Shown: positions 1 through 7,191 of the stretch, one piece after another
Layout of the letters: every line of letters begins with the position of its first letter
Numbering within the stretch: position 1 is the stretch's first letter
NCBI RefSeq assembly: GCF_001546855.1
Contig: NZ_KQ958153.1
Location: 51,617-115,616 of the forward strand
Direction of reading: 5' to 3'
DNA length: 64,000 nt
Source: Megasphaera sp. MJR8396C
GTDB taxonomy: Bacteria > Bacillota > Negativicutes > Veillonellales > Megasphaeraceae
The notes under the pieces: generated by a model
The model's database searches: none
What the model was told of the DNA's origin: nothing
Seen by the model: only the letters and a program-made list of their open reading frames with translations
Translations under genes and position numbers: made by a program

Positions 1-1
1 G

Positions 2-271
2 TCAATCCGCGACGAAGCCCATCGCTTCGCCATTACCTACCACCGCAACCTCCGCGGCAAGCGCAGTCTGGTCTCCATCTTGGACCACGTCGAAGGCATC
101 GGCCCCAAGCGGCGAAAAGCCTTGTGGACGGCCTTTAAAACCCTGGCCGACATGAAGGCCGCTTCCATCGAAGAACTGGCCGCTGTGCCGGGCATGAACC
201 GTCAGGCTGCCGAAAATATTTACGACTTCTTCCGGCTGGGGAACGATGAAAAGCGGAAAATCGTCCAGTAA
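2..271 (+). CDS. uvrC: UvrC, C-terminal end (5' truncated by window edge)
   Basis: This is the last 89 codons of excinuclease subunit C, which makes the two incisions around bulky DNA lesions together with UvrA and UvrB. The visible part opens with the end of the RNase H-like nuclease domain (RDEAHRFAITYHR). It continues into the tandem helix-hairpin-helix DNA-binding domain, with the pattern GIG-RR and a second VPGM hairpin, then a stop at 269-271. The start lies outside the window, so total length and the N-terminal GIY-YIG domain cannot be judged. There is no sign of a frameshift. Family assignment is firm from the C-terminal motif order. Confidence 0.93.
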   Translation, partial: SIRDEAHRFAITYHRNLRGKRSLVSILDHVEGIGPKRRKALWTAFKTLADMKAASIEELAAVPGMNRQAAENIYDFFRLGNDEKRKIVQ

Positions 272-274
272 ATA

Positions 275-283
275 TGGTATAAT
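275..283 (+). promoter_or_regulatory. Extended -10 promoter for the DUF3298-type gene
   Basis: TGGTATAAT is a TGn extended -10 placed 30 bases before the start at 313. No good -35 is visible, which fits an extended -10 promoter. Confidence 0.5.
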
Positions 284-312
284 ATAGAGAAAATAAAGAG
301 GAGGGGTTCCTT

Positions 313-963
313 ATGATAAACAAGAAATTGCTCACCCTTTTGTGCGGCGCCTGGCTCATGGGAGCCGTCGCCATGGCGGCGTCGCCGGCTGTCATTGAAG
401 ACGCACCGAAGGCTGTCTATACCCATGACGATGGCAGTACGCTGACCATCCAGTATCCGTCGATTTCGATTGACGGCAATGCCGGGGCTGCGGCCCTGAT
501 GGCTCAGTATTTTGCCGATGAACAGGCCCAGGCCCGGGAATTTTTTGCCCAGCAGGGGACCAAGGGCGTCAAATTGACCGAAGAAAAGCACTATACCGTG
601 ACCTTAAACAATGGGAAGTACCTGTCCTTCCTCGATGAAGGCTACCTCTATTTCGACCGGGCCGCCCATCCGACGAGCTGGAAGACGGGCGTCGTCTTCG
701 ACATGGAAACGGGCCGGCGCATTACCAACTGGCGTGAATTGGTCAAACCGGGCGACGAAAAGGCCTTTACCCTGCAAAAAATCACCAACAAGCTGACCTT
801 GAGCGACAACGTCTTGTCGACATACTTCAACGGCCTGACGGAAGATCCCAAGAATTTCTACCTCGATAAGAAGGGCAATATCCACTTTATCTTCGGTCAA
901 TACGAAGTGGCACCATACTCGTCGGGCATTATCGATATTAATATGGGAAAACAGGCAAAATAG
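313..963 (+). CDS. Exported DUF3298/RsiV-like protein
   Basis: A 216-residue protein with a clear signal peptide (two Lys at positions 4-5, hydrophobic core to about 20, cleavage near AMAA). The C-terminal half (about 105-212) has the DUF3298 hallmarks: the segment YLYFDRAAHPTSW, then VVFDMETGRRITNW, and the terminal FGQYEVAPYSSG block. This domain occurs in RsiV-type anti-sigma factors and in free-standing envelope proteins. No sigma factor lies next to it and there is no cytoplasmic anti-sigma segment, so an anti-sigma role is not supported. The start is set by a GAGGAGG ribosome site seven bases upstream. It is probably a soluble or wall-facing exported protein; the ligand is unknown. Confidence 0.7.
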   Translation: MINKKLLTLLCGAWLMGAVAMAASPAVIEDAPKAVYTHDDGSTLTIQYPSISIDGNAGAAALMAQYFADEQAQAREFFAQQGTKGVKLTEEKHYTVTLNNGKYLSFLDEGYLYFDRAAHPTSWKTGVVFDMETGRRITNWRELVKPGDEKAFTLQKITNKLTLSDNVLSTYFNGLTEDPKNFYLDKKGNIHFIFGQYEVAPYSSGIIDINMGKQAK

Positions 964-1010
964 TCTTGCATTTTTTAAGACAATATGATATCATAAACGT
1001 GTAAAAAATA

Positions 1011-1033
1011 ATTAATAAGTATTATTTATTAAT
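1011..1033 (+). promoter_or_regulatory. AT-rich inverted repeat upstream of rubredoxin
   Basis: ATTAATAA, seven bases, TTATTAAT: a perfect 8-bp inverted repeat ending 23 bases before the rubredoxin start. It could be an operator for a metal or peroxide sensor, but the assignment to a regulator is a guess. Confidence 0.4.
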
Positions 1034-1056
1034 ACGTCAATCAGGAGGGAAAGATT

Positions 1057-1218
1057 ATGGATAAGTACGAATGCACAATCTGCGGCTACATTTATGATGA
1101 AGCTGAAGGCGACGCTGACAACGGTATCGCTGCTGGCACGAAATTTGCTGATCTTCCGGAAGATTGGGTATGTCCGACCTGCGGTGCTGACAAAGGTTCC
1201 TTCACGAAGATGGACTAA
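1057..1218 (+). CDS. Rubredoxin
   Basis: A 53-residue rubredoxin, a small one-electron carrier with a single Fe bound by four cysteines. The two knuckles are visible: Cys6-x2-Cys9 in ECTICGY and Cys39-x2-Cys42 in VCPTCGA, with the usual YIYDEAEGD and FADLPEDW segments. Length is normal for the family. The start has a strong GGAGGG site nine bases upstream. It is monocistronic, between an AT-rich operator-like repeat and a rho-independent terminator. In anaerobes such proteins feed electrons to peroxide- and superoxide-reducing enzymes; no partner gene is adjacent here. The sequence closely resembles the rubredoxin known from Megasphaera elsdenii. Confidence 0.97.
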   Translation: MDKYECTICGYIYDEAEGDADNGIAAGTKFADLPEDWVCPTCGADKGSFTKMD

Positions 1219-1230
1219 TGCAGCCATGGA

Positions 1231-1260
1231 AAGCTGTCGCTTCGGCGGCAGCTTTTTTTT
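1231..1260 (+). terminator. Rho-independent terminator after rubredoxin
   Basis: Stem AAGCTGTCGC / GCGGCAGCTT with a TTCG loop and one T-G wobble, followed directly by a T8 tract. Confidence 0.9.
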
Positions 1261-1261
1261 A

Positions 1262-1290
1262 TTGACAATCTCCTGAATGCACGATAAAAT
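1262..1290 (+). promoter_or_regulatory. Sigma-70-type promoter for the 1349 gene
   Basis: TTGACA, 17 bases, TAAAAT. Transcription from about 1297 would exclude an ATG at 1277 and supports the GTG start at 1349. Confidence 0.7.
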
Positions 1291-1348
1291 TAATACGTTA
1301 GACATAACCATTCTTCATGCTCCACATGATTTTGCAGGAGGTGCTTCT

Positions 1349-1744
1349 GTGAATTTAAAATATGTCAAAGGCAGCTACATGGATGAAATCATGGTTGATG
1401 GCCGCCCCGTTTTGTTTACTCTCGACGGACTCCCTGAAGGCCAGGAGGCACAGGCCCAGCAGTATGCTGAGGGAATCTGGAACTGGGTCGTAGAACACCA
1501 GTCACAGGTCGTTTCCCATGCACCGCTCATCGCTGGTTTCAAGAATAAGAAATGGCGGTCCGAGGGTGAGCCGGAAGTAAGTGCTGACGACATCACCGGA
1601 TGTTTGCAGCGCATTACCTCGATTTATGCTACCTACCAAGAGGGCTTTGACGTTTTCTTTGACACAAACGATGTATTTGAAGAACGCTCGCTGGTCATCA
1701 GCATCGGCAAGAACTTCTTCTTTGAAGGTTTTAAACTCTTATAG
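1349..1744 (+). CDS. Hypothetical protein, possibly DUF2262-like
   Basis: A 131-residue soluble acidic protein. The GTG start at 1349 is chosen because CAGGAGG lies seven bases upstream and the promoter at 1262-1290 would initiate downstream of the earlier in-frame ATG. No signal peptide or membrane segment is seen. The C-terminal stretch (about 88-125: a Gln-Arg-Ile helix, a YATYQEGFDVFFDTND strand pair, then DVFEERSLVISIG) loosely resembles the end of DUF2262 proteins. The resemblance is weak and I do not assign a function. It has its own promoter, and the SCIFF promoter starts just after its stop. Confidence 0.6.
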   Translation: MNLKYVKGSYMDEIMVDGRPVLFTLDGLPEGQEAQAQQYAEGIWNWVVEHQSQVVSHAPLIAGFKNKKWRSEGEPEVSADDITGCLQRITSIYATYQEGFDVFFDTNDVFEERSLVISIGKNFFFEGFKLL

Positions 1745-1746
1745 TT

Positions 1747-1775
1747 TTGACTTCTGTTGTAGAATCGTCTGTAAT
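1747..1775 (+). promoter_or_regulatory. Promoter of the SCIFF peptide gene
   Basis: TTGACT, 17 bases, TGTAAT, directly after the preceding stop codon. An alternative extended -10 (TGGTAAAAT) sits a few bases downstream. Confidence 0.5.
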
Positions 1776-1817
1776 GTGGTAAAATAAAGCATAATCTTTG
1801 ATAGCGAGGTGAAGATC

Positions 1818-1958
1818 ATGGCAAAACACATCATTACGATTAATACGGAATCTATCCAGAAGACGGCACAGCACGCTGGCTGCAGCGAATGTCAGACGTC
1901 CTGCCAGTCCGCCTGCAAGACTTCTTGCACCGTTGGCAATCAGATCTGCACAAAATAA
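1818..1958 (+). CDS. scfA: SCIFF six-cysteine ribosomal peptide precursor
   Basis: A 46-residue SCIFF peptide (six cysteines in forty-five residues), the substrate of a radical-SAM thioether-forming enzyme. The N-terminal half (MAKHIITINTESIQKTAQ) is a cysteine-free leader. The core carries Cys22, 25, 29, 33, 37 and 44 with the near-invariant CQTSCQSACKTSCTVGNQ segment. The start has GCGAGGTGAAG as ribosome site. The maturase gene follows after a 69-base gap that holds a terminator-like hairpin, so peptide message should exceed maturase message. SCIFF peptides are widespread in Clostridia and relatives; their physiological role is not established. Identification is essentially certain from the cysteine spacing and neighbour. 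Confidence 0.97.
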   Translation: MAKHIITINTESIQKTAQHAGCSECQTSCQSACKTSCTVGNQICTK

Positions 1959-1973
1959 GTTATTCAAGGAAAA

Positions 1974-2007
1974 GGGGCGTCGCTCACGCGGCACCCCGTT
2001 CTTTTTT
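1974..2007 (+). terminator. Attenuator-like terminator between SCIFF peptide and maturase
   Basis: Stem GGGGCGTCGC / GCGGCACCCC with a TCAC loop and one C-A mismatch, followed by GTTCTTTTTT. It lies 15 bases after the peptide stop and ends just before the maturase ribosome site. Confidence 0.75.
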
Positions 2008-2027
2008 ATATGGAGGAAAGATTATTC

Positions 2028-3467
2028 ATGGCTGAAATTAAACCAATGATTCATAAATACTGTCAAAACGGTACTTACATGCTCCTCGACGTCAACAGCG
2101 GCATCATCAACGTCATCGACAAGATGACCTACGATGTCCTCGACGTCTACGACGGCACCAATAAAGACGCCGTCTACGAAGCCTTTGCCGGTACGTATGA
2201 TAAACAGGACCTCACCGATATCCTCGGTGAACTCGATGAATTGATCAAAAAGGAACTCCTCTTTGCGCCCATGACGGAAAACTTTAAAGTCGTCGCCGAA
2301 GAAGAACCGGTCATTAAGTCCCTGTGCCTCAACATTGCCCACGACTGCAACCTGCGCTGCCAGTACTGCTTTGCCTCCCAAGGCGACTACGACACGCATA
2401 AGCGGGAACTAATGAGCTTCGACGTAGCCAAGAATGCCGTAGACCTCCTGATCCGCAGTACCGAAGGCAAGCGCCAGCACTGCGAAATCGACTTCTTCGG
2501 CGGCGAACCGCTGATGAACTTCGGCGTCGTTAAACAGACCATCGAATACATCCGTGAACAGGAAAAGATCCACGACCGGGTCTTCAAATTGTCCCTGACG
2601 ACCAACGGCATGCTCCTCGACCCGGCTAAGGTCAAGTATCTGACTGACAATCACATCAGCCTCATCCTCAGCCTCGACGGCCGTCCCGAAGTCCACGACC
2701 GGATGCGCCCCGATGCCGGCGGCCGCAGCTCCTACAAGACCTGTGCCGACAACCAGGTCTATGCCGCCAAGCACCGCAATGGGGAAGAGTACTACGTCCG
2801 CGGCACGTACACGACGTACAACCTCGATTTCACCAAAGACGTAGAACACATGGCCGACCTCGGCTTTGAAGGCCTGTCCATGGAACCTGTCGTCGGCGAC
2901 GACTTGTCCTATGCCATCACCGAAAAGGACCTGCCCCGTATTTTTGACGAATACGACAACCTGGCCGAATTCTACTTGAAACGCCTCGACGAAGGCCGGC
3001 CCTTCATCTATTATCACTTCATCATGGACCTCTATCGCGGCCCCTGTATCGCCAAACGCCTCCGCGGCTGCGGCGCCGGCCACGAATACATGTGTGTCGT
3101 CCCTAACGGCGATATCTATCCCTGCCACCAGTTCGTAGGCCAGGATGAATACGTCATCGGCAACGTCTATGACGGCGTGACCAATACGACGCTGCCGCCC
3201 TTATTCCGGGACATGCACGTCCTCAATAAGCCCATCTGCTGCGACTGCTGGGCTAAATTCTTCTGCAGCGGCGGCTGCCATGCCAACAACATCAAGTACG
3301 GCGGCGACATCAAGACGCCTTACGACCTGAGCTGCCAGATCCAGAAGAAGCGTATTGAATGCGCCATGTATATCCAGGCAACGCTGGCCATGCGCGGTCA
3401 GAAGGCCCGCCTCTTCGGCGATCCCGAAGAAGGGGAAGACTGCAAAGGATGCAACGCCTGTGGCTAA
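2028..3467 (+). CDS. scfB: SCIFF radical-SAM maturase (thioether-forming)
   Basis: A 479-residue radical-SAM enzyme that installs Cys-to-alpha-carbon thioether links in the SCIFF peptide just upstream. Order: an N-terminal peptide-recognition region (1-90, with TYMLLDVNSGIINVID), the radical-SAM barrel with Cys107-x3-Cys111-x2-Cys114 (DCNLRCQYC), FFGGEPL and LTTNG motifs, and a cysteine-rich C-terminal SPASM region for auxiliary Fe-S clusters (CGAGHEYMCVVPNGDIYPC, CCDCWAKFFCSGGC, and a terminal CKGCNAC). ATG 2028 is preferred over an in-frame ATG at 2010 because GGAGG at 2012-2016 serves 2028. Length is typical. It overlaps the start of the next small gene. Confidence 0.96.
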   Translation: MAEIKPMIHKYCQNGTYMLLDVNSGIINVIDKMTYDVLDVYDGTNKDAVYEAFAGTYDKQDLTDILGELDELIKKELLFAPMTENFKVVAEEEPVIKSLCLNIAHDCNLRCQYCFASQGDYDTHKRELMSFDVAKNAVDLLIRSTEGKRQHCEIDFFGGEPLMNFGVVKQTIEYIREQEKIHDRVFKLSLTTNGMLLDPAKVKYLTDNHISLILSLDGRPEVHDRMRPDAGGRSSYKTCADNQVYAAKHRNGEEYYVRGTYTTYNLDFTKDVEHMADLGFEGLSMEPVVGDDLSYAITEKDLPRIFDEYDNLAEFYLKRLDEGRPFIYYHFIMDLYRGPCIAKRLRGCGAGHEYMCVVPNGDIYPCHQFVGQDEYVIGNVYDGVTNTTLPPLFRDMHVLNKPICCDCWAKFFCSGGCHANNIKYGGDIKTPYDLSCQIQKKRIECAMYIQATLAMRGQKARLFGDPEEGEDCKGCNACG

Positions 3468-3666
3468 GCTGACGAAGATGATGAAACTCAAACTGTTTCT
3501 ATGGCTCGTCGTCTATGCCTTTTTGTTTTATGCCCTCGTCGTCGACGGCCCGTCAGCCGGTCTTTTAGGCCTGCTGGCGGCGGCCGTCGCCGTCTGCGGC
3601 ATGCAGCTCTGGCTGCGCAGTGATTTGCGGGCCCGCTGGATGAAGGACAAAGTCGATAAAAAATAG
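3460..3666 (+). CDS. Small two-helix membrane protein downstream of SCIFF maturase
   Basis: A 68-residue protein if it starts at GTG 3460, or 62 if at ATG 3478. GTG overlaps the maturase stop and has AAAGGAT upstream, so translational coupling is likely. Two hydrophobic helices are visible: LFLWLVVYAFLFYALVV and, after a short DGPS turn, GLLGLLAAAVAVCGMQLWL. A basic tail follows (RARWMKDKVDKK). I do not recognise a family. Position suggests a role connected with the SCIFF peptide, such as membrane anchoring or export, but this is inference from context only. Confidence 0.6.
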   Translation: MAKLTKMMKLKLFLWLVVYAFLFYALVVDGPSAGLLGLLAAAVAVCGMQLWLRSDLRARWMKDKVDKK

Positions 3667-3687
3667 TCAAAAAAGCGACTAAATAGG

Positions 3688-3752
3688 TTGACTTTGTGGC
3701 GTTTATGGAGTACATTAAGAACAGTAAAGTAAGTGTATCTAAATGGTATACT
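3688..3752 (+). promoter_or_regulatory. Promoter region of the suf operon
   Basis: Two candidates: TTGACT, 17 bases, TACATT (3688-3716), and an extended -10 TGGTATACT ending at 3752. No known riboswitch or IscR-type site was recognised in the 160-base gap. Confidence 0.55.
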
Positions 3753-3836
3753 TTATCAATATAGGAAATCATTACGTTTTTGCATCGCCGTGCAGGGGTG
3801 GAGTAAAACGTAGAACTTAACGTAGGAGTGATAATG

Positions 3837-4571
3837 ATGAGTGAATTATTAAGAGTAGAAGGCTTGCATATCGCCGTCGAAGGCAAAGAAATCCTCAAAG
3901 GCCTCGATTTGACGATCAATACGGGCGAAACGCATGTCATCATGGGTTCCAACGGCGCCGGCAAATCGACGCTGTTCAATGCCATTATGGGCAATCCGAA
4001 GTACGTCGTCACGGCCGGGAAGATCTTCTTCGAAGGACAGGAAATTACGGAAGCTCCTGTCAACGAACGCGCCAAAGCCGGCATCTTCATGGCTTTTCAG
4101 CAGCCTATTGCCGTCCAGGGCATTTCCGTTGAAAACTTTGTCCGCAACGCCAAGAGCACCATTTCCGGCCAGCAGCGCATCATGCCTTTCCGCAAGAAGC
4201 TCCACGCCCAAATGGATCAGCTGAAGATGGACAAGTCCTATGCCGAACGCTACGTCAACGATGGCTTCTCCGGCGGTGAACGGAAAAAGACGGAAATCCT
4301 CCAGATGTGTATGCTCGAACCGAAACTGACCATGCTCGATGAAATCGACTCGGGCCTCGACGTCGATGCCGTCCGCGTCGTATCGGAAACGGTATCTCAG
4401 TACCACAACGAAAACAATTCCATCATGGTCATTACTCACCACAGCGAAATCCTGCAGAAGCTCAAACCGGATTTCGTTCACATCCTGATCGACGGCAAGA
4501 TCGTCAAGACCGGCGACGCATCCCTCATCCAGGCGATTGAAGCCAACGGTTACGACGCATATAAAGGCTAG
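3837..4571 (+). CDS. sufC: SufC, Fe-S assembly ATPase
   Basis: A 244-residue ABC-type ATPase of the SufBC2D scaffold complex for iron-sulfur cluster assembly in the cytoplasm. Walker A is GSNGAGKS at 37-44, the signature is FSGGERKK, and Walker B is LTMLDEIDSGLD. Several start codons lie in a row (GTG 3828, ATG 3834, ATG 3837). The GTAGGAG site favours 3834 or 3837, and MSELLRVEGLHI is the usual family start. It is the first gene of sufC-B-D-S-U and runs almost directly into sufB. Confidence 0.97.
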   Translation: MSELLRVEGLHIAVEGKEILKGLDLTINTGETHVIMGSNGAGKSTLFNAIMGNPKYVVTAGKIFFEGQEITEAPVNERAKAGIFMAFQQPIAVQGISVENFVRNAKSTISGQQRIMPFRKKLHAQMDQLKMDKSYAERYVNDGFSGGERKKTEILQMCMLEPKLTMLDEIDSGLDVDAVRVVSETVSQYHNENNSIMVITHHSEILQKLKPDFVHILIDGKIVKTGDASLIQAIEANGYDAYKG

Positions 4572-4585
4572 TGGGAGGTACAGCT

Positions 4586-6040
4586 ATGGCTGATAACAAC
4601 GAAAAATTTGCCTCACAGCAGAGCAAGATGGCTGACGAACGCAAGACCATCGACACCTTTGCTGATTTCGGCAATATGTATAACTTTAAAAAAGATTTTA
4701 CCTATTCCTATAAGACCGATGCTGGCCTTACGGAAGACATCGTTCGGGAAATCTCGGAAAAGAAGCACGAACCACAGTGGATGCTCGATTTCCGCCTCAA
4801 GTCCCTGGATTTGTTCAACCGCATGGAATATCCGAACTGGGGTCCTGATATCAGTGAACTCGATATGGACAACATCGTCACTTACGTTCGCCCTAATTCC
4901 CAGATGAAGGCCAATTGGGACGAAGTACCAGACGATATCAAAGATACCTTTGACCGATTGGGCATTCCCGAAGCGGAAAAGACGTCCCTGGCCGGTGTCG
5001 GCGCTCAGTACGACTCGGAAGTCGTCTATCACAGCATTCAGGACGAACTCGTCCAGCAGGGCGTCGTCTATACCGACTTTGATACGGCTCTCGATCAGTA
5101 CGAAGACATCGTCAAAGCGCACTTCATGAAGCTCGTTCCGCCGACAGACCATAAATTTGCCGCCCTTCACGGCGCCGTTTGGTCCGGTGGCTCCTTCGTC
5201 TACGTGCCGGCCGGCGTCGACGTATCGATTCCCCTTCAGAGTTATTTCCGCCTCAATGCACCGGGGGCAGGCCAGTTCGAACACACCATGATTATCGTCG
5301 AAAAAGGGGCTAAGGTCCACTTCATCGAAGGCTGTTCGGCTCCGAAGTACAACGTAGCCAACCTCCACGCCGGCTGCGTCGAACTGTTCATCGGCGACGA
5401 CGCTGAGCTGACCTATTCGACGATTGAAAACTGGTCCAAGAACATGTACAACCTCAACACCAAGCGGGCCATCGTCGGTAAGAACGGCCGCATCAACTGG
5501 GTTACGGGCTCCTTCGGGTCCCATACATCGTGCCTCTATCCCATGAGTATCCTCAATGGCGAAGGCGCTCACTGCGAATTTACGGGCGTCACCTTTGCCG
5601 GTGCCGGCCAGTTCCTCGATACGGGCTCGAAAGTCGTCCACAATGCGCCCAACACGACGAGCAACATCAACTCCAAGTCCCTCAGCAAGAGCGGCGGCGT
5701 CAGCATTTACCGCGGCAGCGTCGTCATCAATCCGCCGGCCGACGGGGCTAAGGCCAACGTCAGCTGCGAATCGCTGATGCTCGACGAAGAATCCCAGTCC
5801 GATACGATTCCGGCTATCATCGTCAAGAACGACAACATCGACCTCGGTCATGAAGCTTCCATCGGCCGTATTTCCGATGAAGCCATCTTCTACCTCATGG
5901 GCCGCGGCCTCAGTGAAGATGACGCCCGGGCCATGCTCGTCCGCGGCTTCGTCGAACCGGTATCCAAGGCCCTGCCTCTGGAATACGCCGTAGAAATGAA
6001 TAACCTGATCAACCTCGAACTCAAGGGTTCGTTGAAATAG
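4586..6040 (+). CDS. sufB: SufB, Fe-S cluster scaffold subunit
   Basis: A 484-residue scaffold protein of the Suf system, on which the nascent Fe-S cluster is built with SufC and SufD. Recognisable blocks are DKFAALHGAVWSGGSFVYVP-like sequence near 200, the repeated beta-helix body, and the C-terminal ISDEAIFYLMGRGLSEDDA with GFVEPV. ATG 4586 is chosen because GGGAGG at 4573-4578 is correctly spaced; an in-frame GTG at 4571 abuts the sufC stop. Length is normal for the family. It is co-transcribed with sufC and sufD. Confidence 0.97.
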   Translation: MADNNEKFASQQSKMADERKTIDTFADFGNMYNFKKDFTYSYKTDAGLTEDIVREISEKKHEPQWMLDFRLKSLDLFNRMEYPNWGPDISELDMDNIVTYVRPNSQMKANWDEVPDDIKDTFDRLGIPEAEKTSLAGVGAQYDSEVVYHSIQDELVQQGVVYTDFDTALDQYEDIVKAHFMKLVPPTDHKFAALHGAVWSGGSFVYVPAGVDVSIPLQSYFRLNAPGAGQFEHTMIIVEKGAKVHFIEGCSAPKYNVANLHAGCVELFIGDDAELTYSTIENWSKNMYNLNTKRAIVGKNGRINWVTGSFGSHTSCLYPMSILNGEGAHCEFTGVTFAGAGQFLDTGSKVVHNAPNTTSNINSKSLSKSGGVSIYRGSVVINPPADGAKANVSCESLMLDEESQSDTIPAIIVKNDNIDLGHEASIGRISDEAIFYLMGRGLSEDDARAMLVRGFVEPVSKALPLEYAVEMNNLINLELKGSLK

Positions 6041-6054
6041 GGAGGAGGAATATT

Positions 6055-7191
6055 ATGGCAGCTAATACAGATAAAATCCAGTATAACCAACTCCCGCGCC
6101 CGACTTTTCGCTGGATGAAAGTCAACTACCTTGAATTGGACCGCCTGGCTGACAAGGCCGGCTCCGCTTATCGCCCGGAAGAACGCCACGACGGCGACGT
6201 TTCCGTCAACTTCTATGACGGCAACGGCATTCCCGACCTCGGCGATTTCCAAGGTTCCAATGCGGAAGCACTTGAAAATGCACTGAACAAAGCCAATTCC
6301 GGCTGCGCCGTCACCATCGGCGAACACCAGAAGGGCTCGGTTCACTTGAAATACAGCGTCAGCGCCGATCAGCCTCAGCTTTCGGCACAGCTCAAGATCG
6401 AAGCAGCAGCGCACAGCGATGTGACGGTCTACCTCGAATTTGACGGCGACGCCGACGACGGCATGGTCAACTTCCTGACCTACGTCAAGACCGGGGAAAA
6501 AGCCCGCGTCAAAATCAGCAAGGTCCAGCTCAACGGCCGCAGTGTACGCCACGTCGAACACCGCTACGGCGATGCCGGTAAGGAAAGCACCATCGACTAC
6601 GTCAGCGCTGAATTAGGCGGCAAGACGGCCATCGTCTACTATAAGACCGACCTCATGACCGAAGAAAGCAATTTCAACAGCCAGGCCATGTACCTCGGCG
6701 ACGACGACCAGATCGTCGACTTCTCCTATTGGGTCCCGACCAAAGGCGTCAAGACCAATACGGACATCTTGACGACGGGGGCTCTCCTCGACACGTCGAA
6801 GAAATACTTCCGCGGGACCATCGATTTCCTGCGGGGCAGTAAGAAGGCCGTCGGCTCTGAATCGGATATCTGCATCCTCTTAAGCCCGGAAGTCCACTCC
6901 ATCTCCGTACCGCTCCTGCTCTGCAAGGAAGACGACGTCGTCGGCAACCATGCCGCCAGTGCCGGTCAGATTGACCAGGACAAGTTGTTCTACCTCATGA
7001 GCCGCGGCTTCAACGAAATCGGCGCCCAGCTGATCATCGTCGAATCGAATATCCGCCCGGTCATCGACGCTCTCGGTGACAAGGATTTAGAAAATAAAGC
7101 GCTCCAAGCTGTACGTGAAAAAATGCAGTTCTGCCGCAAGAAAGGTGATTGCCATGCTAAATGTACGCAAAGATTTCCCAATCTTGACTAA
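6055..7191 (+). CDS. sufD: SufD, Fe-S assembly scaffold partner
   Basis: A 378-residue partner of SufB in the SufBC2D complex. The C-terminal beta-helix half shares the SufB family pattern, ending with ASAGQIDQDKLFYLMSRGFNEIGAQ. The N-terminal 150 residues are divergent, as is usual for SufD. The extreme C-terminus carries a Cys/His-rich tail (FCRKKGDCHAKC) not expected from the core family. GGAGGAGG precedes the ATG. The gene overlaps sufS by 38 bases, so the tail is encoded in the overlap, and sufS translation is probably coupled. Confidence 0.94.
   Translation: MAANTDKIQYNQLPRPTFRWMKVNYLELDRLADKAGSAYRPEERHDGDVSVNFYDGNGIPDLGDFQGSNAEALENALNKANSGCAVTIGEHQKGSVHLKYSVSADQPQLSAQLKIEAAAHSDVTVYLEFDGDADDGMVNFLTYVKTGEKARVKISKVQLNGRSVRHVEHRYGDAGKESTIDYVSAELGGKTAIVYYKTDLMTEESNFNSQAMYLGDDDQIVDFSYWVPTKGVKTNTDILTTGALLDTSKKYFRGTIDFLRGSKKAVGSESDICILLSPEVHSISVPLLLCKEDDVVGNHAASAGQIDQDKLFYLMSRGFNEIGAQLIIVESNIRPVIDALGDKDLENKALQAVREKMQFCRKKGDCHAKCTQRFPNLD

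Noticed and set aside
313..963. Anti-sigma factor RsiV
   Set aside because: Only the DUF3298-type outer domain is present. There is a cleavable-looking signal peptide and no adjacent sigma factor.
1277..1348. Earlier ATG start for the small gene ending at 1744
   Set aside because: It lies inside the promoter spacer (1262-1290) and has no ribosome site; GTG 1349 has one.
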